Shown here: piece by piece, positions 18,362 through 27,559 of the stretch
How positions within the stretch are numbered: position 1 is the first letter of the stretch
Layout: each line of letters begins with the position of its first letter
Assembly (NCBI RefSeq): GCF_003602275.1
Contig: NZ_QZVT01000006.1
Span: 232,331 to 296,330, forward strand
Source: Arthrobacter cheniae
GTDB taxonomy: Bacteria; Actinomycetota; Actinomycetes; Actinomycetales; Micrococcaceae
Reading direction: 5' to 3'
DNA: 64,000 bases
Position numbers and translations under genes: made by a program
The notes under the pieces: model-generated
What the model was told of the DNA's origin: nothing
Database searches by the model: none
The model's input: the letters and a program-made list of their open reading frames with translations, nothing else

Positions 18362-18811
18362 TCAGCGCAGCTGGATGGCCCGATCCTGGAACCAGCGGAT
18401 CAGCTCCCGCAGCGCCTGCAGGGAGTCGGACGGATCCTCGTCGCGGTCGAGATCCGCGAACGTGGTGCGGTAACCGGGAACGTCATCTTCCATGGCCTCG
18501 GATACCGGCTCGTAGCCCATAGTCCAGTCAGGGAACTGCCGCTCGTCGATCGTCCCCTGCAGCAGGATCCGGACGTCGGTGTGCTCCGGATCGGCAGCGA
18601 TGATGGACATACGACGGCGGAGCACGTCCTCGGGACCCTCGAGCACCTGGAGGAAACGCCCGTTGCGGTAGAGCAGCATGCCGGTCAACTGGTGGCGGGC
18701 GTTGTTCTCACGACTGAGGGCCAACAGCGCCCCCAGGTCTTCCGCGTCGTAGGGATGTGCCGCACTGCTGGAGTAGACGATCGACAGCAGGTCATGGGAA
18801 GCGTTGCTCAC
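18362..18811 (-). CDS. BLUF-domain blue-light photoreceptor
   Basis: A 149-residue stand-alone BLUF protein that should bind FAD and sense blue light. With the GTG start at 18809-18811 (GGCAGGT just upstream) the key residues align to AppA with a constant offset of eight: Tyr13 (AppA Tyr21), Asn37 (Asn45) in ENNARHQLTG, Gln55 (Gln63) in GRFLQVLEG, Trp96 and Met98 (Trp104, Met106) in FPDWTMGY. The C-terminal ~35 residues are a short helical cap (ALRELIRWFQDRA) and there is no output domain, so it must signal through a partner. No obvious partner gene adjoins. Confidence 0.9.
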   Translation of the reverse strand: MSNASHDLLSIVYSSSAAHPYDAEDLGALLALSRENNARHQLTGMLLYRNGRFLQVLEGPEDVLRRRMSIIAADPEHTDVRILLQGTIDERQFPDWTMGYEPVSEAMEDDVPGYRTTFADLDRDEDPSDSLQALRELIRWFQDRAIQLR

Positions 18812-18923
18812 ACCTGCCAACCTACCGGAGAACCGGGCATCCCTGCCCCTTGTCAACGGAATCCGGCAGGACCGCGTACCCGTCCGCACGCGGTCCTGCC
18901 GGACGTTTCTGGCTCGACGCCGC

Positions 18924-21491
18924 TCAGGCCAGCATCAAGAGCACCACAGCGCCCGAGTGGGCGAGCGCGGTGCGCGCATCGTCGGAGACCGATCCGGGGC
19001 TTTTCTGTCCGAGCCGATCGAGGAAGGTGTCCACGGCGCGCGCCGCGTTGCCCGCCTGGTCCCGCTCGACCGCGCGCTGCGCCTGGTCGAGGGAAGCACG
19101 GAGCTGCTGTACCGCTGGTCCTGAGATCCCGCCCGCGCCTACGAGCTGCTCGAACTGGCGCTGCAGGGCCGGAATCGCCCCGGGCAGGAAGGCGTCGGGT
19201 ACCGGGACATCGGCGAAGTCCGTGTCCGAGGCGAGGTAGAAGCTCGTGTAGGCAGGCTGGTTGTACGCTGTGTTCTGCCGGGCGATCTCGGCCCGGTACT
19301 GCGGATCGTGCATCAGCGTGTACAACTTCCGGTCCGTCACCTCGGTGCTCGTGAAGATCCGGATCGCCGAACTGTCTGCGGTGCGGACGAGCAGCTCCTC
19401 GCGCCAGTCGCCGAACACGTCGGCCACCAGCGAGGGACTGCCTTTCGTGCCGTTGTTCGTGCGCGTGTCCGTGGCTGTCAGGAGCCGTCCGCGCCGCGCG
19501 TCATCGATGGTCGTGGTCTGGTTGCCCGTCCCGTTGACGAGCTGCGTGGTGCCGTCGGCTGCCCACCGGATGCTCATGTTGGTGCCGGGCCCGTTGCCGG
19601 GAAGGACCTGCCCGGAGGCTGATCGCACGCCCACCGCCCAGTTCTCGAGGCCCCGGACCGCCGGGTCGATGTCGCCGATCATGCCGCGCCCGGTGTCCTT
19701 GCCCGTGTACCCGCCGAACAGGACCTCACCGTCGGCCGCGTCCCTCATCGCCCAACCGTAGGGAGCGCCCGTTGCTCCCTCGTGCACGGAGAAGATCTCC
19801 TGGCCCGGACGGTCCGGGTCGATGTCGGTCACGTGGATGGCATCGCCGTGTCCCAGCTTCGCCTCCGTGCCCGGTGCCGCGCTGCCTGCCGGGAGGGTGT
19901 CGGAGGAGCTGTACAGCAGCGATCCGTCGTCGTCGATCGTGGCGCTTCCGTAGACGATTTCCTGTCGGCCGTCGCCGTCGACGTCGGCCGCGCTGAGCGA
20001 GTGGAATCCCTGCCCTGTCAGTGAACCGAACTCCTCGCTGCTGCCGCGTCCGCCGTGCGGGCCGTCATTGAACGGGTTGGTCATCGGCACGTGACCCGAG
20101 TCCACGGTCCAGTCCTTCGTCAGCCGCTCGCCGTCCCAGCTGTAGGCGACGACGTTGGCCCGCGTGTAGTAGCCACGGGCGAAGACGGCGGAGGGATTTT
20201 CGCCGTCGAGGTAGGCGACGCCGGCGAGGAACCGGTTTACGCGGTTCCCGGGCTCGATGCGCGCCATGGCGTAGTCGCCCCAGAGCAGCCCGTCATCGCC
20301 GCGGTCCGGTTCGTACGGGACGGTCTCGAGCTCGACACCGCTGGCTCCCTCGAAGACACTCAGGTACTCGGGCCCGTCGACGATGAAGCCCTCGAAGGCG
20401 CGGAGATTGTTCCTCGCACTCCGCGAGGGGGCATAGACGTCCATGAAGTAGTCCGTCATGGCGCGGGCGTCGGCGTCCGAGAGCGGGTACTCGTAGCGCG
20501 GCGCGATGCCGAAGGCCTCCTCGAGGGTGGCGGGCCAGGTGCTGGCGACGACCTCGGGGTGGTCCTGCCAGCCCTTGAACATCCCGACGACGTGTTCGTA
20601 GTAGCCGTCGTCGCTCAGGCGGTAGTCATCGGCGTCCGTGACGCCGGCGGCGACGTCCGCCGCCGGAATCGTCACGAAGCTCTCGGACGTGACGTCGCCG
20701 TCGGGCCCGTAGGTCGTGGTCTTCGTCCCCGGCGCGGTCTTGAGCATCATCTCGGAGCGGCCGTCGCCGTCGAAGTCGGACACCATGAACTGCGTGTAGT
20801 GGGCGCCGGAACGGATATTGACGCCAAGATCGACCCGGCTGAGGAGGCGCCCTGCGGCCGTGTAGGTGTCGATGTAGGTGTTGCCCGTGTAGCCGATCTG
20901 CGAGACGTCCTTCGAGTTCGAAGGCTCCCACTTCACGAAGTACTCGTAGGATCCGTCACCGTCGACATCCCCGACGCTCATGTCACTGGCGGAGTAGGTG
21001 TAGGCCTCGCCGACGGGCGTCACGCCACCGGAAGGTTTGGTGAGAGGCAGGTCGGTGAAGGCCTGGGTCCACGGAGTCACCTCTGCGCTGACCTCCACCT
21101 CCGCTCCGTCCACGACGGCGGCGATGCTGTAGCGCGCGCCTGGTGCGGCATCCGAGCCGGCGTCCGTGTCGAGGAAATTGGTGCTGTCGGTCACGGTGGC
21201 GATGGCGACGCCGTCGCGATAGACCGTGAAGTCGGTGCCTGTGAGGCCGGCGGCGGTCGCGCCGGTGACCTCGGTGGCCCTCAGGCGCCAGCTGAGGAAG
21301 ACACCCTGCGGTGTTGCCGCGGCAACGAGGCCGCGGTCGAGATATTCGAGCTGCACTCCCCCGATCGGTGCCGCGTTGCCGGACCCCGGCCCCTGCGCCG
21401 CGGCCGGAACCGAGAGACCGCCGAAGGCGAGGAGGGCGCCGGTGGCTAGGGCAACGCACGCGGGAACTGCTGTTTTCTGTGCCGAACTCAT
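18924..21491 (-). CDS. secreted PL11-type rhamnogalacturonan lyase
   Basis: An 855-residue exported polysaccharide lyase. An N-terminal signal peptide ends near AAAQGP (~33). The body matches the PL11 family: repeated calcium-binding DxDxDG loops (GDVDGDGSYEYFVKWEP, DFDGDGRSEM, DVDGDGRQEIVYG) on a beta-propeller, and GTKGSPSLVADVFGDWREE. PL11 lyases cleave the rhamnogalacturonan I backbone of pectin by beta-elimination. The last ~75 residues (QLRASLDQAQRAVERDQ, AVDTFLDRLGQK) form a helical FIVAR/FIMAH-like domain seen in cell-surface enzymes. Monocistronic, with a LacI-type operator just before the start. Confidence 0.93.
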   Translation of the reverse strand: MSSAQKTAVPACVALATGALLAFGGLSVPAAAQGPGSGNAAPIGGVQLEYLDRGLVAAATPQGVFLSWRLRATEVTGATAAGLTGTDFTVYRDGVAIATVTDSTNFLDTDAGSDAAPGARYSIAAVVDGAEVEVSAEVTPWTQAFTDLPLTKPSGGVTPVGEAYTYSASDMSVGDVDGDGSYEYFVKWEPSNSKDVSQIGYTGNTYIDTYTAAGRLLSRVDLGVNIRSGAHYTQFMVSDFDGDGRSEMMLKTAPGTKTTTYGPDGDVTSESFVTIPAADVAAGVTDADDYRLSDDGYYEHVVGMFKGWQDHPEVVASTWPATLEEAFGIAPRYEYPLSDADARAMTDYFMDVYAPSRSARNNLRAFEGFIVDGPEYLSVFEGASGVELETVPYEPDRGDDGLLWGDYAMARIEPGNRVNRFLAGVAYLDGENPSAVFARGYYTRANVVAYSWDGERLTKDWTVDSGHVPMTNPFNDGPHGGRGSSEEFGSLTGQGFHSLSAADVDGDGRQEIVYGSATIDDDGSLLYSSSDTLPAGSAAPGTEAKLGHGDAIHVTDIDPDRPGQEIFSVHEGATGAPYGWAMRDAADGEVLFGGYTGKDTGRGMIGDIDPAVRGLENWAVGVRSASGQVLPGNGPGTNMSIRWAADGTTQLVNGTGNQTTTIDDARRGRLLTATDTRTNNGTKGSPSLVADVFGDWREELLVRTADSSAIRIFTSTEVTDRKLYTLMHDPQYRAEIARQNTAYNQPAYTSFYLASDTDFADVPVPDAFLPGAIPALQRQFEQLVGAGGISGPAVQQLRASLDQAQRAVERDQAGNAARAVDTFLDRLGQKSPGSVSDDARTALAHSGAVVLLMLA

Positions 21492-21508
21492 CGTTGAATC
21501 CTCTGGTT

Positions 21509-21522
21509 GGAAAACGCTTTCC
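21509..21522 (-). promoter_or_regulatory. LacI-type operator before the rhamnogalacturonan lyase
   Basis: GGAAAACGCTTTCC is a near-perfect palindrome with central CG, 17 bases before the lyase start. It resembles the operators at 31369 and 35011 more closely than the one at 16674. Confidence 0.7.
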
Positions 21523-21564
21523 TTCCCACGCTAGGATCTTCCGGTGAATCCGTCAAGGGCAGGT

Positions 21565-21604
21565 GACGAGGAAGGGAGCAGCCGAAGCTACTCCCTTCCT
21601 CGTC
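21565..21604 (-). terminator. strong hairpin between mtlD and the lyase gene
   Basis: A perfect 14-base-pair stem (GACGAGGAAGGGAG, 21565-21578, with its complement at 21591-21604) closes a 12-base loop. It lies 14 bases after the mtlD stop, which suits a transcription terminator for the mannitol operon and separates it from the lyase promoter. No T-tract follows, as is common in high-GC actinobacteria. Confidence 0.75.
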
Positions 21605-21618
21605 GCACCGTCGTGGTT

Positions 21619-22776
21619 CTACGCGGTGTGGTGACCCGGCGAATGCTGCGCGATGAGCTCCCGCACGGGCGCATGCAGCGGATGCCCCGCCTCCAGGCCG
21701 GTGATCGACGTCGTTGCCTCGCCCGGCTCCTGGGTCGCCAGGATCTCGGCCAGGGCGGTGACTTCGGGATCGTCCGCAGCGGTGAAGGACAGCGCCGCCT
21801 GCATGGCCTCGAGCAGCGCCGCCGGATGCGTCCCCGTCTCCGCCAATTCGGCAGCCGGGCCGACGAAACGTTCCTTCCGGCTCAACTTCCGCAACGGTGC
21901 CCGTCCCACACGCACCACGGTGTCGGGGAGGTGCTGGTTCTCGAAGCGGCGCAGGATCTTCTGCACATAGGCCTCCTGCTCCGCCGCCTCGAAACCATGC
22001 TTGGATACCAGGAGCTGCTTGGTCTCCTCCAGCACGGCACGCACCTTCGCCGCTATCGCATCGTCCGCCATGGCATCGGCGATCTTCTCGACTCCCGCGG
22101 CGTAGCCGAAATAGGCCGCCGACGCATGGCCGGTATTGACCGTGAAGAGCTTCCGCTCGATGTACGGTGCGAGATCGTCGACGTAGGTGGCCCCGGGGAT
22201 GTCGGGAGCGTTGCCCTCGAAGGGGGTGCGGTCGATGACCCACTCGAAGAAGGTCTCCACCGTCACGTCGAGGCCCTGGCCGGCAGCCTGGTTCGGGACG
22301 ATGCGGTCCACAGCGGTGTTGGCGAAGACCGCCCTCGCCGTGAGGTCCGAGGCAGGGCCGTCGAACGCCTGCTCCACTTCACGGCGCAGGGTGTCCGTCG
22401 CGTTGATCGCGTTCTCGCAGGCCATGACCTGCAACGGCCGAAGATCGTCACTCCGCAGGGCGATCGCCTGGGCGATCACCGGCGCGAGGAACTTCAGCAC
22501 GTTCGGGCCCACCGCCGTGGTCACGATGTCCGCCGTCGAGATCTCCACGATCACGTCCTGTTCCTGCGACCGCGAGTTCAACGCGCGGTAGTTGTCCACC
22601 GTCTTGATCGTCGGCTTCTCACCGACCTCGTGGACCTCGTAGCTGGGCGTGGAGGCCAACTGGTCGATGAGGGCGTCCGCGACGTCGGCGAAGACCACCT
22701 CGTACCCGGCTTCGTGGAGCAGGAGCCCCACGAAGCCGCGTCCGATGTTGCCGGCACCGAAATGTACTGCCTTCAC
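21619..22776 (-). CDS. mtlD: mannitol-1-phosphate 5-dehydrogenase
   Basis: A 385-residue NAD-dependent enzyme that oxidises mannitol 1-phosphate to fructose 6-phosphate. The Rossmann motif is at the very start (HFGAGNIGRGFVGLLL) and the family catalytic region KLFTVNTGHASAAYFGY is present around residue 210-225. Start is a GTG at 22774-22776 sharing one base with the mtlA stop, so it is translated with the transporter. Length is normal for the family. Confidence 0.95.
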   Translation of the reverse strand: MKAVHFGAGNIGRGFVGLLLHEAGYEVVFADVADALIDQLASTPSYEVHEVGEKPTIKTVDNYRALNSRSQEQDVIVEISTADIVTTAVGPNVLKFLAPVIAQAIALRSDDLRPLQVMACENAINATDTLRREVEQAFDGPASDLTARAVFANTAVDRIVPNQAAGQGLDVTVETFFEWVIDRTPFEGNAPDIPGATYVDDLAPYIERKLFTVNTGHASAAYFGYAAGVEKIADAMADDAIAAKVRAVLEETKQLLVSKHGFEAAEQEAYVQKILRRFENQHLPDTVVRVGRAPLRKLSRKERFVGPAAELAETGTHPAALLEAMQAALSFTAADDPEVTALAEILATQEPGEATTSITGLEAGHPLHAPVRELIAQHSPGHHTA

Positions 22777-24719
22777 TAGGCGTTGACCTTCCCGAACAGG
22801 GCGAGGACCTCGTCGACCGACGTCGCTTCGTCGAGCTTCGCAACCTGGTCCTTGTCCGAGAACACCCGGGCGATCGCGGACAGGATGGACAGGTGCTCGT
22901 TGTTGACTCCGGCGACGCCCACGACGAACTTCACCTGCTTGCCGTTCCAGTCGATGCCCTCGGGGTAACGGACGATCGATACGGCCGACCGCTTGATCAG
23001 GTCCTTGGCGGCATTGGTGCCGTGCGGGATCGCCAGGAAGTTACCCATGTAGGTGGGTACGGACCTCTCGCGCTCGTGCATCGCTGCGACGTAGGTGGAG
23101 TCCACCGCACCGCGCTCGACCAGCAGTCGGCCCGCCTCGTTGATGGCGTCCTCCTGGGTGGTGGCCCGGCCGTTGAGGACAACGCTCTCCTCCGCGAGGA
23201 CGTCATTGGCGCCGGTGGTTGCGCCGTCGGCGTCGGCCTCGGCCGCAACCGCTGCCGGCGTCGGGTTCTTCGGATCGACGCCGCTTCCGGCCGACGCGCT
23301 GGCACGGACCAGCTCCACGATCTCGTCGTACCGTGGGCTGTTCATGAAGTTGTCGACGGACACGTGGGTCGCGCTCTGCGTCAGGGGCTCGGCGCGGGCG
23401 GCGAGGTCCTGGTGCGTCACGACGACGTCGTAGTCGTCCTTCAGATTGGCGATGGCGAGGTTGGTGACCTTGACGTCCGGGAAGCCGGCCGCCTTGATCT
23501 TGTTGCGGAGGACCGAGGCGCCCATCGCGGAGGAGCCCATACCGGCGTCGCAGGCGAACACGATGTTCCGGATGGGTCCGTCGGTTGCGGACGTGGAGCG
23601 GAAGTTGCCGGCCACGGAGCTCTTCTTGCCCTTGAGTCCCTCCATCTTGCTGGCCGCACCGGCGATGTCATCGTCGGTGGATTTGGAGGTCTTGAGAATG
23701 ATCGAACCGATCAGGAACGACACCGCAGCGGCCATCAGGACGGACAGGGTGACGCCGAGGAAGCTGTCCGACGCGGTGGCGGCGTACACGGCGATGATGC
23801 TGCCGGGAGCGGCGGGCGAACGGAGGCCGGCACCGGTGAGGACGAGGGTGAAGATGCCGGCCATGCCGCCACCGATGACGGCGAGGACCATGAGGGGCTT
23901 CATCAGGACGTACGGGAAGTAGATCTCGTGGATACCGCCGAGGAACTGGATGATGATCGCACCGGGAGCGGAGGCCTTGGCCATGCCGCGACCGAAGATG
24001 GCGTAGGCGAGGAGCAGGCCGAGGCCCGGGCCGGGGTTCGCTTCGAGCAGGAACAGCAGCGACTTGCCGGTCTCGGTGGCCTCCTGCGTGGCGAGTGGGG
24101 TAAGTACGCCGTAGTTGATCGCGTTGTTGAGGAAGAGGATCTTGGCGGGCTCGATCAGGATGCTGGTGAACGGCAGCAGACCGTTGCTGACGAGGAAATC
24201 GACTCCTCTTCCCGCAGCGTCGCTGAAGAGCGTGACCAGCGGGCCGACGGCGAGCAGGCCGAAGATGGCCATGATGCCGGCGAAGATGCCCGCGGAGAAG
24301 TTGTTGACCAACATCTCGAAGCCGGGGCGGATCTTGCCATCCCAAATCGAGTCGATCTTCTTCATAAGGTAGGCGGTGAGCGGACCCATGATCATGGCGC
24401 CGATGAACATGGGGATGTCCGTTCCCACGATCACACCCATCGTCGCCGTCGCCCCGACGACGCCGCCACGGACGTCGTACACCATCTTGCCGCCGGTGTA
24501 ACCGATCAGGAGCGGCAGGAGGAACGTGATCATCGGACCGACAAGGGCGCCGATCGTCTCGTTCGGGAAGTATCCAGCCGGGATGAACAGGGCCGTGATG
24601 AGACCCCAGGCGATGAACGCGCCGATGTTCGGCATGATCATCGCCGAGAGGAACGACCCGAACTTCTGGACGCGGACCCGGGCACTGGTGCCGGACCTCG
24701 CTTCTAGTTGTGTTGCCAC
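22776..24719 (-). CDS. mtlA: mannitol PTS transporter, EIICBA fusion
   Basis: A 647-residue fused mannitol permease/phosphotransferase. Residues ~20-345 are the membrane EIIC domain, including the GGIHEIYFPYVLMKP motif that binds the hexitol. EIIB carries the phosphocysteine Cys390 in VFACDAGMGSSAMG. After an Ala/Asp linker (~478-508) the EIIA domain carries phospho-His566 in FLAIPHGTNAAK. Start is GTG at 24717-24719 with AAGGAAG upstream. Phosphate would come from enzyme I (25631) through an HPr not found in this window. Confidence 0.96.
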   Translation of the reverse strand: MATQLEARSGTSARVRVQKFGSFLSAMIMPNIGAFIAWGLITALFIPAGYFPNETIGALVGPMITFLLPLLIGYTGGKMVYDVRGGVVGATATMGVIVGTDIPMFIGAMIMGPLTAYLMKKIDSIWDGKIRPGFEMLVNNFSAGIFAGIMAIFGLLAVGPLVTLFSDAAGRGVDFLVSNGLLPFTSILIEPAKILFLNNAINYGVLTPLATQEATETGKSLLFLLEANPGPGLGLLLAYAIFGRGMAKASAPGAIIIQFLGGIHEIYFPYVLMKPLMVLAVIGGGMAGIFTLVLTGAGLRSPAAPGSIIAVYAATASDSFLGVTLSVLMAAAVSFLIGSIILKTSKSTDDDIAGAASKMEGLKGKKSSVAGNFRSTSATDGPIRNIVFACDAGMGSSAMGASVLRNKIKAAGFPDVKVTNLAIANLKDDYDVVVTHQDLAARAEPLTQSATHVSVDNFMNSPRYDEIVELVRASASAGSGVDPKNPTPAAVAAEADADGATTGANDVLAEESVVLNGRATTQEDAINEAGRLLVERGAVDSTYVAAMHERERSVPTYMGNFLAIPHGTNAAKDLIKRSAVSIVRYPEGIDWNGKQVKFVVGVAGVNNEHLSILSAIARVFSDKDQVAKLDEATSVDEVLALFGKVNA

Positions 24720-24781
24720 GTTTCTTCCTTACCGTTGTCCCCGCAACTCTGCGGAGAGGGATGGATGGTCATCAGGGAGCG

Positions 24782-25510
24782 TCAGCTTCCCGATCTGGTG
24801 GAGATGCGCTGGAGCCATTCGAGGAAGAGCTTCAGTTCGGAGCTGGAGAGCTGGTCCGGATGCGATGACTGCAGTGCGGCATTGAGCGCGATCGCCGCCA
24901 CGACCACGGAGGGGGTCCCTTCCGTGTCCGTCGTCGGATCACCTTCGGAATCCGTCGCCACCGCCGAGATCACGGCTTCCCGCGTCATGGCGGAGAGTTC
25001 GAGATTGCGCTTCGCGGCGGGTTCCGCGATGAGCATGAGGGTCACGCCGACATTGGCCGCGAGCATGCTGCGAGCAGCTTCATGTGGAGAGACCACGAGG
25101 CGGGCTGCCGCGGCCGCACGGGCCAGGACCTCCTCCAGGAAGGCTTCCGCGCTGGCCACCATCGACGGTCGGCGCTCGGGCCGGATGTTGCCGAACATCA
25201 CCAGGTAGAGGTGCGGATGGTCGAGCCCGAACTGCACGTGGTTGTCCCAGTGCATCCGGAGGTCCTCGATCGGCTGTCCCGATGCCGAGAGGTTCCGCTC
25301 GGCATCGAGGTATTCCGAGAAACCTTCGGCGACGACTGCGTCGAACAGGCCCTCCTTGTCTCCGAAGTGGTGGTAGAGCGTCGGTGCGGTGACCCGGGCC
25401 GCCTGGGTGATCTGCCGGGTCGAGACGGGCTCGCCGTTGGACTCGGCGAGCAGCGCGGCGGCGGCCCTGAGCAGCCTGGTCTTAGGCGCTGGTTCGCCTC
25501 CCTTTTTCAT
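24782..25510 (-). CDS. TetR-family transcriptional regulator
   Basis: A 242-residue regulator. The N-terminal helix-turn-helix spans ~15-60 (STRQITQAARVTAPTLYHHFGDKEGLFDAVV). The C-terminal ligand domain is of the TetR_C type. It lies between mtlA (62 bases downstream) and the divergent ptsI; a palindrome in the divergent gap is its likely operator. It probably controls the mannitol PTS and/or enzyme I; no ligand is evident. Confidence 0.88.
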   Translation of the reverse strand: MKKGGEPAPKTRLLRAAAALLAESNGEPVSTRQITQAARVTAPTLYHHFGDKEGLFDAVVAEGFSEYLDAERNLSASGQPIEDLRMHWDNHVQFGLDHPHLYLVMFGNIRPERRPSMVASAEAFLEEVLARAAAAARLVVSPHEAARSMLAANVGVTLMLIAEPAAKRNLELSAMTREAVISAVATDSEGDPTTDTEGTPSVVVAAIALNAALQSSHPDQLSSSELKLFLEWLQRISTRSGS

Positions 25511-25528
25511 GCCTGCTACCGTAGCACC

Positions 25529-25543
25529 TATAGCAGCGTTATA
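25529..25543. promoter_or_regulatory. probable TetR operator
   Basis: TATAGCAGCGTTATA is an inverted repeat with six-base arms (TATAGC / GTTATA, one mismatch) in the gap between the divergent TetR gene and ptsI, 19 bases from the TetR start. Position and symmetry fit autoregulation plus control of ptsI. Confidence 0.5.
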
Positions 25544-25630
25544 TGAAGTGGCTCACATTTTCTTTTTGCTTCACGCGGCACAATGGTGCTAGACCGAGAC
25601 CCATCACCGGCAAGGAAAAGAGGACGTTCA

Positions 25631-27316
25631 ATGGAGAATTTCGCAGGGGTCGGAGTCAGCCCCGGTCGAGTGATCGGCCCCGTCCGCCACATGCCGATGC
25701 CCGTCAGCGAACCTCCCGCAGGTGAACGCCATGACACTCCCGACGCCCCGGAGCAGGCCGTCGCCGCGCTCAAGGTGGCGTCGAAGGCTGTGCAGGAGGA
25801 GTTGAAGCGTCGCGCCGGGATTGCCAAGGGCGACGGGAAGGCCGTGCTCCAGGCGACCTCCCTCATGGCGGCCGACCCCATGCTGCTCAAGTCCGCCGCC
25901 AAGCTCATCAACAACGGGATGTCCCCGGCGCGCGCGGTCTGGGAGGCCGGCGCGTCGGTCGCCGAGATGCTCCACAACCTCGGTGGCTACATGGCCGAGC
26001 GCACCGCCGACGTGCTCGATGTGCGGGCACGGATCGTCGCGGAACTCCGCGGCCTCCCGGCCCCCGGGATACCGGCGTCGGACACTCCCTTCATCCTGGT
26101 TGCCGAGGACCTCGCCCCGGCCGACACCGCCACGCTGGACCCGGGCGTGGTCCTCGCCCTGGTCACCTCGGGCGGCGGACCGCAGTCCCACACCGCGATC
26201 ATCGCCCGCTCGCTCGGCCTTCCCGCCGTCGTCGCCGCCACGGGCGTGGAGGGCATCGACAGCGGCACCCTCGTGTTCGTCGATGGCGCCGCTGGAACCA
26301 TCGCACTGAATCCCGGCTCCGACGAGGAAGCGGCAGCCGAGGCGTACAGGGCTGCAGCAGCAGCACTGACCGTCTTCGGCGGCGTGGGCGTCACCTCCGA
26401 TGGTCACGCGGTCCCCCTGCTCGCCAACGTCGGCGGGGCGAAGGATGCCGTCAAGGCCGCCGAGGCGAAGGCCCAGGGCGTGGGTCTCCTCCGCACCGAG
26501 TTCTGCTTCCTGGAGCGGGAGACGGAGCCGACGTCGGAGGAGCAGATCGAGGCCTACAAGGGTGTCTTCGACGCCTTCCCGGGCAAGAAGGTAGTGGTGC
26601 GCACGCTGGACGCCGGCGCCGACAAGCCGCTGCCCTTCCTCACCGATTCCTCCGAGCCGAACCCCGCACTCGGCGTTCGCGGCTACCGCACGGATTTCAC
26701 GTCCCCCGGCGTGCTCGAGCGCCAGCTGAAGGCCATCGCCGACGCTGCGTCGCAAGCCACCGCCGACGTGTGGGTCATGGCTCCGATGATCTCGACCGCC
26801 GAAGAAGCTGCCGACTTCGCGAAACTGTGCAGCAACGCCGGCCTGCAGACCCCCGGCGTCATGGTGGAGGTTCCCTCGGCGGCCCTCATGGCCGAGGCGA
26901 TCCTCGGTGAGGTGTCCTTCGCGAGCCTCGGCACCAACGACCTCACGCAGTACACCATGGCGGCAGACCGGCAGCTCGGCTCGCTGGCGGCCCTCAACAA
27001 CTCGTGGCAGCCGGCGGTCCTCCGCATGGTCAAACTGACCGTCGAGGGCTCGGCCGCCGAGGGGCACGAGAAGCCCGTGGGTGTCTGCGGCGAGGCCGCG
27101 GCCGATCCTGCCCTCGCCGTCGTGCTCGTCGGGCTCGGGGTCTCGACGCTGTCGATGACCCCGAGGGCCCTTGCCGGCGTCGGCGCGGTCCTGAACAGCG
27201 TGACCCTCGCCGAGGCCCAGCGCATCGCAGGTCTTGCCGTCGCCGCCAGGACGGCCGCGGAGGCCAGGGACCGGGCGCGCGCCGAGCTGCCCGTGCTGGA
27301 GTCACTCGGCCTGTAG
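25631..27316 (+). CDS. ptsI: PTS enzyme I (phosphoenolpyruvate-protein phosphotransferase)
   Basis: A 561-residue cytoplasmic enzyme that moves phosphate from PEP to HPr. The phospho-histidine is His187 in SGGGPQSHTAIIARSLG. The PEP-binding barrel shows MVEVPSAALMAE, SLGTNDLTQYTMAADR and the catalytic cysteine in GVCGEAAADPALA. Start ATG 25631 with AAGAGG upstream. Next to a mannitol EIICBA gene it supplies the phosphate chain; ptsH is not adjacent. Confidence 0.96.
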   Translation: MENFAGVGVSPGRVIGPVRHMPMPVSEPPAGERHDTPDAPEQAVAALKVASKAVQEELKRRAGIAKGDGKAVLQATSLMAADPMLLKSAAKLINNGMSPARAVWEAGASVAEMLHNLGGYMAERTADVLDVRARIVAELRGLPAPGIPASDTPFILVAEDLAPADTATLDPGVVLALVTSGGGPQSHTAIIARSLGLPAVVAATGVEGIDSGTLVFVDGAAGTIALNPGSDEEAAAEAYRAAAAALTVFGGVGVTSDGHAVPLLANVGGAKDAVKAAEAKAQGVGLLRTEFCFLERETEPTSEEQIEAYKGVFDAFPGKKVVVRTLDAGADKPLPFLTDSSEPNPALGVRGYRTDFTSPGVLERQLKAIADAASQATADVWVMAPMISTAEEAADFAKLCSNAGLQTPGVMVEVPSAALMAEAILGEVSFASLGTNDLTQYTMAADRQLGSLAALNNSWQPAVLRMVKLTVEGSAAEGHEKPVGVCGEAAADPALAVVLVGLGVSTLSMTPRALAGVGAVLNSVTLAEAQRIAGLAVAARTAAEARDRARAELPVLESLGL

Positions 27317-27559
27317 GCGGCGGCCGGGACCAGGCGGCGGTTGTTGCCCAGTTCCTTCCGCTGCACATCGAGCTGACGCGCGCTGAGCAGGGGTGCCTTT
27401 CCTCCGAGGTGAAGGCCACCGGAAACCCTTTGATCTGGCAGGTTGATGAACAGTTCCAGGATGCGTCGTCGTTTCGGGCGCATCAGCAGCGAGTTGCCGA
27501 GAGCAAATGGGGCAAGGCAACTGCAAGATGCCGCTGGAGGACGTCTGCGCTTGTTGCTG

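Noticed and set aside
21565..21604. Possible riboswitch or RNA thermometer
   Set aside because: A single perfect stem immediately after mtlD is simpler to read as a terminator.
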